This document shows positions 1 through 5,040 of a DNA stretch of 5,040 nt, piece after piece. The number at the start of each line of letters is the position of its first letter. The first letter of the stretch is position 1. The DNA is from Bacteroidia bacterium (GTDB taxonomy: Bacteria > Bacteroidota > Bacteroidia > JABEUT01), in contig JABEUT010000070.1 of the NCBI GenBank assembly GCA_013044305.1, positions 1 through 5,040 on the forward strand, written 5' to 3'. The position numbers and the translations under genes were made by a program. The notes under the pieces were generated by a model, which was not told the origin of the DNA, did no database searches, and saw only the letters and a program-made list of their open reading frames with translations.

Positions 1-549
1 GCCCCAGCCCCATCCGCAGCCAAGACCGTAGCCGCCCCAGCCCCAGCCGGGGTATCCCCAGCCATAACCCAGGCCCCAGCCGCAGCCAAGTCCCCAGTAC
101 ATGGAAGGGTCGTAACTGTAACCGTAGTATGAAGGTCCCCAGCAGGGGCTGCCCATATATATGCTCATGCCGTATTGATACGGATCGCCGCTGTACCAGT
201 AGCTGTTGGTGTAAATATCGTCGTAGTAATTCCAGTCGCCCCAGTTATCGTCGTACCTCCTTAACTGTGAGGTGTAGTCATAATTATTGTCATAGTAATC
301 GTTGGAACCCTGTAATTGGTTTGAGCCCGAATCCATAGGGCTTACACCGGAATTGTTGTTCTGCTGATTCAAGCCTGAATGTTCCGGAGCCGGAGCCGCA
401 TCTGAATGTGTTCCGGCGTTTGTATTTGCCGTAGCGGAGGGTGTTGAATAGATGCCATCGTCGTTGTTTCCGCCCGCATTATCCTGTGCAAAGCAAGGAG
501 TGAACAGAAGAACAGCTAACGATACCTGTAAATAATTGAACGGTTTCAT
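1..549 (-). CDS. Exported low-complexity protein with Gly/Trp/Tyr-rich tail (3' end outside window)
   Basis: Function unknown. The reading frame is open from ATG at 549 to the window edge (183 codons, no stop), so the C-terminus is missing. Residues 1-21 look like a Sec signal peptide: Lys2, a hydrophobic core around residues 8-16, and a likely signal peptidase I cut after CFA (19-21), leaving mature QDN. Residues 22-80 are an Asn/Ser/Gly/Ala/Pro-rich linker. Residues 81-150 are rich in Asp, Tyr, Asn and Ser, with an RR at 97-98. Residues 151-183 hold 16 Gly, 7 Trp, 4 Tyr and 2 Cys in 33 positions, with LGCGWG at 154-159 and again at 176-181. No enzymatic domain is recognisable. The composition suggests a surface-exposed or matrix-like protein (inference). 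No strong Shine-Dalgarno precedes the ATG. The start is chosen because it places the signal peptide directly at the N-terminus. The gene is separated from lepB by 287 bases and probably has its own promoter. Confidence 0.8.
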   Translation of the reverse strand, partial: MKPFNYLQVSLAVLLFTPCFAQDNAGGNNDDGIYSTPSATANTNAGTHSDAAPAPEHSGLNQQNNNSGVSPMDSGSNQLQGSNDYYDNNYDYTSQLRRYDDNWGDWNYYDDIYTNSYWYSGDPYQYGMSIYMGSPCWGPSYYGYSYDPSMYWGLGCGWGLGYGWGYPGWGWGGYGLGCGWGWG

Positions 550-667
550 GGCTGATGTGGGTTAATTATTAATTAAGACTGATGTTACGTTGAATGGTTT
601 AATTAAATGTATTTTTTTTATTTACTGTTGCCTGGTTATGCTTATTTTTCTCTTTGTTAATTGGATG

Positions 668-675
668 TAAAGATA
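668..675 (-). promoter_or_regulatory. Candidate Bacteroidota -7 promoter box
   Basis: Read on the minus strand this is TATCTTTA, matching the Bacteroidota -7 consensus TAnnTTTG at 5 of the 6 fixed positions (final G replaced by A). It lies at the upstream edge of the AT-rich leader of the exported protein gene and would put the transcription start near 661, giving a leader of about 110 bases. No clear TTG-type -33 element sits 17-21 bases upstream, which lowers confidence. Confidence 0.4.
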
Positions 676-723
676 GGCAATTAAGAATGAAGTTTGGGTG
701 AAGAAGCCCACAAGTTACCGACA

Positions 724-789
724 CAGGCCTGTGTTTTAACAAATATTAGGATTTCCTCCCGCGATGATATTTCAGGCCTGATTTTAACA
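724..789. repeat. Two copies of CAGGCCTG plus TTTTAACA
   Basis: The palindrome CAGGCCTG occurs at 724-731 and 773-780, 49 bases apart, and each copy is followed almost at once on the plus strand by TTTTAACA (734-741 and 782-789). The first copy is extended to a 14-bp perfect palindrome, ACACAGGCCTGTGT, at 721-734. Being self-complementary, the copies could each form a small hairpin or pair with one another across a 41-base loop. They may be a degenerate duplication, a repressor site, or a weak transcription-end structure for lepB. The sequence does not decide between these. Confidence 0.45.
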
Positions 790-836
790 CTTGCAGCGGC
801 GGGTGTAAATGAACCATTTTTCCAAAGTTTATTCCA

Positions 837-1862
837 TCATCTAATCCTCCTGAACCATCGCCTCCCCATTCCCGGGCCGCCATACTTCCGCGCCGAATAT
901 ATTTTTACCGATGCCTTGCCTATGATGTGATCTTCGGGTACAAAGCCCCAGTACCGCGAATCATAGGAGTTGTCGCGGTTGTCGCCCAGCATAAAATAGT
1001 AGTTCATTTTAAAGGTATAGCTGGTGGCGCAGGCGCCGTCAATAAATACGGAGTCGTTGCGGGTGGCCAGCTTGTGATGCTCGTATTGGGTGATGATAGC
1101 AGTGTAGGCGGGCAGGTTGTTAATGTTTAAAGCCGTTGTAGTATTGGCCTTTGGTACAGGCAGAGGGCCATAATTGTCCTTATTCCAGAAAGCAAATTTG
1201 CCTCCGGGGAATAATGAGGCTGCGGCATACTGATCCTGTTGCGGCGTTACCGACAATATGCCGGGAAGCCTGCGTATGGAATCGGCGGCGGCGCTTGTAA
1301 GGCTGAAATAAAACCCATCATACTGTCCCGGGGCATCGCTCCCATCGGTGTTGTCCGCCAAGCCTGACAAGACCGAATCCGATGATGCAGTAATGCGGTA
1401 GGAATAGATGCAGGTAGGCATGCCGGCAAGCCTGTGTCCGTTTATAAATACAGTTTTGTTCCTTACTTGAAGGGTATCGCCGGGCAGTCCTATGCAGCGC
1501 TTTACAAAATTGGTGCGCTTGTCAACGGGTTTGTCTGTTTCACACGGAAAGTTAAACACTACCACGTCGTTCCTCTTTATTTGTGCGTAGCCGGGCAGCC
1601 TGATATAAGGCAACTGTATCCAGGTAAGGTAGGCAGGGGTGTTTTTGGTAAAGGGCAGGGTGTTGTTTATAAAAGGGAGCGAAAGTATGGTCCGGGGCAG
1701 GCGCAACCCGTAAGCCAGCTTGTTTACCCAAACCAGATCGCCGGGCATAATGCTGTTCTCCATAGATGCCGAGGGAACAAAATACTCTTCTCCGACAGCC
1801 ATACGCAATACCACCACCACTATCAGGGCCATCAGGAGCGGAACCAACCATTTTTTTGTCAT
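837..1862 (-). CDS. lepB: Signal peptidase I
   Basis: Leader peptidase (family S26, serine/lysine dyad) that cleaves signal peptides from Sec- and Tat-exported proteins at the outer face of the inner membrane. The 341-residue product has one N-terminal membrane anchor (about 5-23) and then the ordered family boxes. Box B is PSASM at 30-34, with nucleophile Ser33. Box C is KRCIGLPGD at 121-129, with general base Lys121. The FING strand is at 139-142, and box E is GDNRDNSYDSRYWGF at 293-307. About 130 residues lie between FING and box E, a large insertion that I recall as usual for Bacteroidota enzymes. Cys151 and Cys278 flank it and could form a disulfide (inference). The C-terminus is basic. 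The ATG at 1862 is chosen because it gives a short Lys-Lys n-region directly before the anchor; GAGG lies just upstream but close to the ATG. The 110-base gap to the upstream barrel gene leaves co-transcription open. All catalytic residues are present, so the enzyme should be active. Confidence 0.96.
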   Translation of the reverse strand: MTKKWLVPLLMALIVVVVLRMAVGEEYFVPSASMENSIMPGDLVWVNKLAYGLRLPRTILSLPFINNTLPFTKNTPAYLTWIQLPYIRLPGYAQIKRNDVVVFNFPCETDKPVDKRTNFVKRCIGLPGDTLQVRNKTVFINGHRLAGMPTCIYSYRITASSDSVLSGLADNTDGSDAPGQYDGFYFSLTSAAADSIRRLPGILSVTPQQDQYAAASLFPGGKFAFWNKDNYGPLPVPKANTTTALNINNLPAYTAIITQYEHHKLATRNDSVFIDGACATSYTFKMNYYFMLGDNRDNSYDSRYWGFVPEDHIIGKASVKIYSARKYGGPGMGRRWFRRIR

Positions 1863-1919
1863 CTGCCTCGCATAAAGTGTTTTGTTGCGGCTATCAGCCT
1901 CCCTTAATTATTCAATCGC

Positions 1920-1938
1920 CTGTAACGGCAGGTTACAG
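1920..1938. other. Inverted repeat (7-bp stem, 5-base loop) upstream of lepB
   Basis: CTGTAAC (1920-1926) and GTTACAG (1932-1938) are perfect inverted repeats around a 5-base loop in the 110-base gap between the barrel gene stop (1973) and the lepB start (1862). No T-run follows on either strand, so a strong intrinsic terminator is unlikely. It could be a protein-binding site, a weak RNA hairpin in the lepB leader, or chance. Confidence 0.35.
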
Positions 1939-1972
1939 CAGCGTTGCGGACTATACTTGCAATCCCCAACAC

Positions 1973-2785
1973 TTAAATCTTTAAGCCCACTCTGATGGTG
2001 AGCGTATTCATGGTAAATTGTATATTGTTCGAACCCATGTTGTTGCCCGTGTAGATAACCGGCGACAAGCCGTACCGGTAGTTGAACTCCACGAAAAAAG
2101 AGTTCTGATGCCCCGGAAAATTACGCTGGTAACCAAGTGCAAGCTCCACCATGGGGCAACCCTGATTGGTGAACAAAGGGTACTTGCAGCTAAGGTTGTT
2201 CTGCCCTTCAAAAACAAAGGCGCCGTTGGATGAATTGGTAACCATTGCATTGGTATAAATAAACAGCCTGTAATCAAGCCCCACAAGTCCGTAGAGGGAG
2301 CGTTTTTGGGCTTCGGAGGTGAGCGGGAACCTGAATTCGAGCGGGATGTGAAAAGAACCTATGGATAAGTTGTGGTTGTATATTTCCTCCGCCGGAATAT
2401 ACAGGAACGAATATCCCTTAGCGAAAAAGTATGAGTTGAATGAAGCGCCCAGGCTTTCATAATCGAGCCCGAACATGAGCGATGCCGTGCGCATAACAGG
2501 TACTTCTTCCCTGGCGCCGAAGGTAAAGCCGGTTAGGCCTTGCGCGGCATTGGTGTAGTGCGGGTCGAAATGATAAAAGCCCATGGCAAGACCCAGATCA
2601 ACGCGTGTTTTCCAAGCCCTTCCTTGCGAGTAATCCTGCCCCTGCACCTGATTAAACCTGTGGCGGTGGAAGATAGACGGAATGCCTTGTGCGTGCAATA
2701 TGCAAGGGCTTGCAAGGAGCAGGCTCATGCACAGCATTCCTGTTACGGTACCTGGTACCCGGCTTCTATTTCCGCAAGGATTCAT
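1973..2785 (-). CDS. Secreted outer-membrane beta-barrel protein, function unknown
   Basis: The 270-residue product has a signal peptide with Arg7 and Arg9, a hydrophobic core at about 17-30 and a likely signal peptidase I cut after LHA (30-32), before mature QG. The mature protein shows repeated short stretches of alternating hydrophobic/aromatic and polar residues separated by turns: about 61-72, 98-108, 126-131, 143-153, 164-176, 212-221, 229-239 and 257-270. It ends in an amphipathic strand (TLTIRVGLKI) of the type that closes Bacteroidota outer-membrane barrels. This fits the broad OmpA-like/porin family of 8- to 10-stranded barrels; substrate or partner cannot be named. Cys200 and Cys210 could form a disulfide in one loop. 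No Shine-Dalgarno is evident before ATG 2785. Starts at Met17 or Met20 would still leave a hydrophobic leader, but the upstream ATG supplies the basic n-region. The permease stop lies 75 bases upstream, with no obvious promoter or terminator between them. Confidence 0.82.
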   Translation of the reverse strand: MNPCGNRSRVPGTVTGMLCMSLLLASPCILHAQGIPSIFHRHRFNQVQGQDYSQGRAWKTRVDLGLAMGFYHFDPHYTNAAQGLTGFTFGAREEVPVMRTASLMFGLDYESLGASFNSYFFAKGYSFLYIPAEEIYNHNLSIGSFHIPLEFRFPLTSEAQKRSLYGLVGLDYRLFIYTNAMVTNSSNGAFVFEGQNNLSCKYPLFTNQGCPMVELALGYQRNFPGHQNSFFVEFNYRYGLSPVIYTGNNMGSNNIQFTMNTLTIRVGLKI

Positions 2786-2860
2786 GAATTGCCCATTAAC
2801 GTTTTTTTACCTGTGTTATTGTATTCCCTGCACGGAAATGGCTGTCTGCCGTCAAGTGGT

Positions 2861-4600
2861 TCATACTGTGGTTTCAGGAGTTTTTAGCTTGCTGTGTTTT
2901 ATGCCATAAGTGAAATAGATGACGAGGCCTATTACCAGCCATACAAAAAACCGCGCCCAGTTAAGTATGCCCAGTTCGGTCATCAGGTAAAAGCAGGAAA
3001 GCAGCCCCAGCACCGGTATCAGTGAAAGCTTACGGATGACCGAAAGCACGGTGAACAAAAGACAGAGCAGGGCGAAAATGTAATAGGGGATGTTTTGCAG
3101 AATTGCTGAACCCGCCGCGCCCTTTGCGCTGTTTGCCGTTAGGAAGGAAGCGAATATGCCCGGGTAGATATAGTTCAGCAGCAGTGCGGTAAGCAGCAGT
3201 ATTGCCGGAAGCAGGTATCTGCCGTTAATATAGGGCACCTTGAACCGGGGTTTGGTTTCGTCAGTATCCTTAGGCATAAGCAGTATTCCGCCGCATACAA
3301 GCACAAAGGCGAACAGGGTGCCTATGCTGGTAAGGTCGGTAACAAAGTCCGAATCGAGGAAAAGGGCGGGTATGCCCACCATCAGCCCTGTTATAATGGT
3401 AGAAAAGGAAGGGGTTTTGTATTTCGGGTGCATCCTTTTGAAGGCGGGCGGCAGCAGCCCGTCGCGGCTCATGCTCATCCATATCCTCGGCTGACCTATC
3501 TGGAAAACGAGCAGCACACTGGTAGTGGCTATCAGGGCGCTCAAGGCAATGATGCCGCCCAGCCATTTCAGCCCCAGTTCATTGAAGGCATGGGCCAGAA
3601 AATCGCCGGTATTCAGGCTGCTGTATTTTACCATACCCGTAAGCACCAAAGCAATAAGCACATAGAGTATGGTGCAAATGATCAGGGAGTTTATCATTCC
3701 TTTTGGCAGGTCGCGCTGCGGGTTTTTGCATTCTTCCGCCGTGGTGGATATGGCATCAAAGCCTATATAGGCGAAAAATACGGCGGATACTCCTTTCATG
3801 ACCCCGCCCATGCCGTTGGGCAAAAAGGGCATCCAGTTCGAAGGGTTCACATAAAAGAAACCTATGGCTATTATAAGTAATATTACGATGAGCTTAAAGG
3901 CAACCATCAGGTTTCCTCCCGTTTTCGATTCCCTGATGCCGGCATATACCAACCAGGTGATGAAAAAGGTTATGAGCAGGGCAGGTATATTTAAAATAAC
4001 CGGAACTCCTGCTATATGTGGTGCATTTACCCAAAGTTCATGCATGGATTGAATATCCGGCGGCACTGACTGGTGTTGCGAAGCCAAATCGAGGTATCGG
4101 GCATTAGCATTTTTTACATCGAGCAGGCTGTAGCACAAAAAGCCGGGCAGGTGCAGTCCCATGTTTTGCAAAAGGCTGTTCAGGTTGGCAGACCAGCTTA
4201 TGGCCACCACTATATTGCCTATGGCATATTCCATTAGCAGGTCCCAGCCTATGATCCAGGCCACCAGTTCGCCGAAGGCAACGTAAGAATAGGTGTAAGC
4301 GCTCCCTGAAATGGGTATGCGCGAGGCGAATTCGGCATAGCACAGGGCCGAAAAGGCGCATACCACCGCTGTGATGATAAAAAGCAGAATGACCCCCGGC
4401 CCGCCATCGAAGCAAGCCTTGCCCACAGTGGAGAATATGCCTGCCCCTATTACCGCCGCAATGCCCATGGCCGTAAGGTCTCTTACCGTAAGCACCCGCC
4501 TGAACTGTGGTGCGGCGCCGTCCTTGTCGTCCTCCTTCAGCTGCTCAAGTATTCCGGCGACAGATTTTTTACGGATGATTTGTTCTGGAATCAGCGGCAT
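2861..4600 (-). CDS. APC-superfamily amino acid permease (cationic amino acid transporter type)
   Basis: Inner-membrane secondary transporter of the amino acid-polyamine-organocation superfamily, most like the CAT branch (TC 2.A.3.3), which imports amino acids; the exact substrate cannot be read from sequence. The 579-residue product has a soluble N-terminus (1-41) and about 14 hydrophobic segments. TM1 carries the substrate-binding GAGIF break (52-56). After TM2 comes SGSAYTYSYVAFGE (98-111). TM6 has FFAYIGFDAISTTAEE (275-290), followed by NPQRDLPKG (293-301). After TM8 comes the conserved GQPRIWMSMSRDGLLP (369-384). The TM3-TM4 loop (about 138-199) is long. I chose ATG 4600 because an upstream in-frame ATG at 4669 would add 23 residues overlapping the previous gene, and family members begin with a short charged N-terminus such as RKK (here 10-12). 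The start lies two bases after the preceding stop (TGA AT ATG), implying one transcript and probable translational coupling. There is no strong Shine-Dalgarno. Confidence 0.93.
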   Translation of the reverse strand: MPLIPEQIIRKKSVAGILEQLKEDDKDGAAPQFRRVLTVRDLTAMGIAAVIGAGIFSTVGKACFDGGPGVILLFIITAVVCAFSALCYAEFASRIPISGSAYTYSYVAFGELVAWIIGWDLLMEYAIGNIVVAISWSANLNSLLQNMGLHLPGFLCYSLLDVKNANARYLDLASQHQSVPPDIQSMHELWVNAPHIAGVPVILNIPALLITFFITWLVYAGIRESKTGGNLMVAFKLIVILLIIAIGFFYVNPSNWMPFLPNGMGGVMKGVSAVFFAYIGFDAISTTAEECKNPQRDLPKGMINSLIICTILYVLIALVLTGMVKYSSLNTGDFLAHAFNELGLKWLGGIIALSALIATTSVLLVFQIGQPRIWMSMSRDGLLPPAFKRMHPKYKTPSFSTIITGLMVGIPALFLDSDFVTDLTSIGTLFAFVLVCGGILLMPKDTDETKPRFKVPYINGRYLLPAILLLTALLLNYIYPGIFASFLTANSAKGAAGSAILQNIPYYIFALLCLLFTVLSVIRKLSLIPVLGLLSCFYLMTELGILNWARFFVWLVIGLVIYFTYGIKHSKLKTPETTV

Positions 4601-4602
4601 AT

Positions 4603-5040
4603 TCAGGTTCGTGTTCTCTTGTCGTAGAAAAGCAACAGCAATATAATAAGAAATGGCATGGCAAGGCACCTGTATCTTTCAATACCGCCGTAGAGCGGGG
4701 TTACAAGCCCTATAAGTGTAAGCATGAGCAGCGTAAAGGTGAGGCACAGCGCGGCAGGGCTTACCTGCGGATGTGGGGCGGCCTGTGTGGACGCGCCGGT
4801 GGCGGGGCGCCTAAGGTACGGAATGGCAACAGTTCCAAGCAGGAGCAGCCAGAGCAGCACGTTCTCCGCAAACTCGAGCAATGCCGTAGCGGAGTGGATT
4901 TCGCCGGGCAGCGGGCGGATAAGCGTTAGGGCCAGCGCCTGCGGAACCTGTGCAGCGAGGCCGGACAAGGACGTTTTTATAGCTTCTGTAAGTATCCTGC
5001 TTTTTGCAGGTGCGCTGTAAATAAAGATATGGTAACGGCC
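4603..5040 (-). CDS. Multi-pass membrane protein, C-terminal part (5' end outside window)
   Basis: The frame is open from the window edge to TGA at 4605-4603, giving the last 145 residues of a longer protein. In fragment numbering, a polar/amphipathic stretch (1-43) leads to RPLPGEIHSATALLEFAEN (42-60). A membrane segment follows at about 59-75, then a Pro/Ala/Gln linker (78-95), a membrane segment at about 96-115, the short motif TPLYGGIERYR (114-124) and a last membrane segment at about 126-139, ending in a basic tail. An RP-P-E segment before a helix and a TP-x-x-G-x-x-x-RY motif before a final helix resemble large Bacteroidota membrane proteins found in cell-surface polysaccharide gene sets. 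That comparison is from memory, so a glycosyltransferase or polymerase-like role is only a guess. A TTG at 4968 should not be taken as the start, because the frame continues unbroken above it. It is the upstream partner of the amino acid permease in a tightly packed pair. Confidence 0.75.
   Translation of the reverse strand, partial: GRYHIFIYSAPAKSRILTEAIKTSLSGLAAQVPQALALTLIRPLPGEIHSATALLEFAENVLLWLLLLGTVAIPYLRRPATGASTQAAPHPQVSPAALCLTFTLLMLTLIGLVTPLYGGIERYRCLAMPFLIILLLLFYDKRTRT

Larger units (their letters stand above)
550..836. other. Intergenic region between lepB and the Gly/Trp-rich protein gene
   Basis: This 287-base gap holds no convincing gene. The part next to the left gene (about 560-670) is markedly AT-rich, as expected of a 5' untranslated leader or promoter on the minus strand. 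The part next to lepB (about 690-836) is more mixed and carries a 14-bp perfect palindrome at 721-734 and a related shorter copy at 773-780. I see no classic GC-stem plus U-run terminator for lepB on the minus strand. Confidence 0.6.

Noticed and set aside
487..549. Lipoprotein signal in the Gly/Trp-rich protein because of Cys19
   Set aside because: The residues before the cysteine are F-T-P, and proline at -1 does not fit a lipobox; a signal peptidase I site two residues later fits better.
694..930. A plus-strand frame of 78 codons beginning at TTG in the gap and running into the lepB 3' end
   Set aside because: Non-ATG start, no ribosome binding site, antisense overlap of about 94 bases with a certain gene, and no recognisable domain.
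1434..1907. A plus-strand frame of 157 codons opposite lepB
   Set aside because: Fully explained as the antisense shadow of lepB codons; the translation has no domain logic, while the minus strand has all catalytic boxes.
2747..2759. GGTACCTGGTACC repeat near the barrel gene start
   Set aside because: It lies inside the signal peptide codons and is short; nothing suggests more than chance.
2786..2860. Search for a promoter or terminator between the permease and the barrel gene
   Set aside because: A TTGACG occurs on the minus strand but has no matching TAnnTTTG or TATAAT-like box at correct spacing, and no stable hairpin with a T-run is present.
3428..3880. A plus-strand frame of 150 codons opposite the permease
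   Set aside because: Antisense shadow of strongly conserved permease segments (TM6 to the segment after TM8); low hydrophobicity and no motif.
4601..4669. Extension of the permease N-terminus by 23 residues to an upstream ATG
   Set aside because: It would overlap the end of the preceding membrane protein gene, and the extra residues do not resemble the short charged N-terminus usual in this family.
4966..4968. TTG at 4968 as a start giving a 121-residue membrane protein
   Set aside because: The same frame stays open to the window edge with plausible protein sequence, so this is an internal Leu codon of a longer gene.

Overview
The window reads as ordinary chromosomal DNA from a member of the Bacteroidota with roughly balanced GC content, possibly of the Chitinophagales/Sphingobacteriales type. 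This placement is an inference. It rests on the signal peptidase I architecture, the form of the APC permease, an OmpA-like/porin-type beta-barrel precursor, a TAnnTTTG-like promoter box, and starts that mostly lack a clear Shine-Dalgarno sequence. All five recognisable genes lie on the minus strand, so the window is read from right to left.

Layout in transcription order: (1) 5040-4603 is the C-terminal 145 residues of a multi-pass inner-membrane protein whose start lies outside the window. (2) 4600-2861 is a 579-residue APC-superfamily amino acid permease (cationic amino acid transporter type). It begins two bases after the stop of the preceding gene, so the two are almost certainly co-transcribed and probably translationally coupled. 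(3) 2785-1973 is a 270-residue secreted outer-membrane beta-barrel protein of unknown function. (4) 1862-837 is lepB, a 341-residue signal peptidase I with all catalytic motifs. (5) 549-1 is the start of an exported protein, cut by the window edge, that changes from an Asn/Ser-rich linker to an Asp/Tyr-rich segment and then to a Gly/Trp/Tyr/Cys tail.

Non-coding DNA is limited to a 287-base gap (550-836) and gaps of 110 and 75 bases. The 287-base gap holds a plausible Bacteroidota promoter for gene 5 and two copies of a palindrome-plus-TTTTAACA motif. The 110-base gap before lepB holds a 7-bp hairpin. No tRNA, rRNA, CRISPR array, insertion sequence or phage gene was seen.

Functionally the genes share an envelope theme: an inner-membrane protein, a nutrient permease, an outer-membrane barrel, the peptidase that releases exported proteins, and an exported low-complexity protein. 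Apart from the tight pair at 4600/4603, I see no evidence that they form one dedicated system. No clearly new biological system is visible. The least conventional object is the Gly/Trp-rich exported protein at the left edge.
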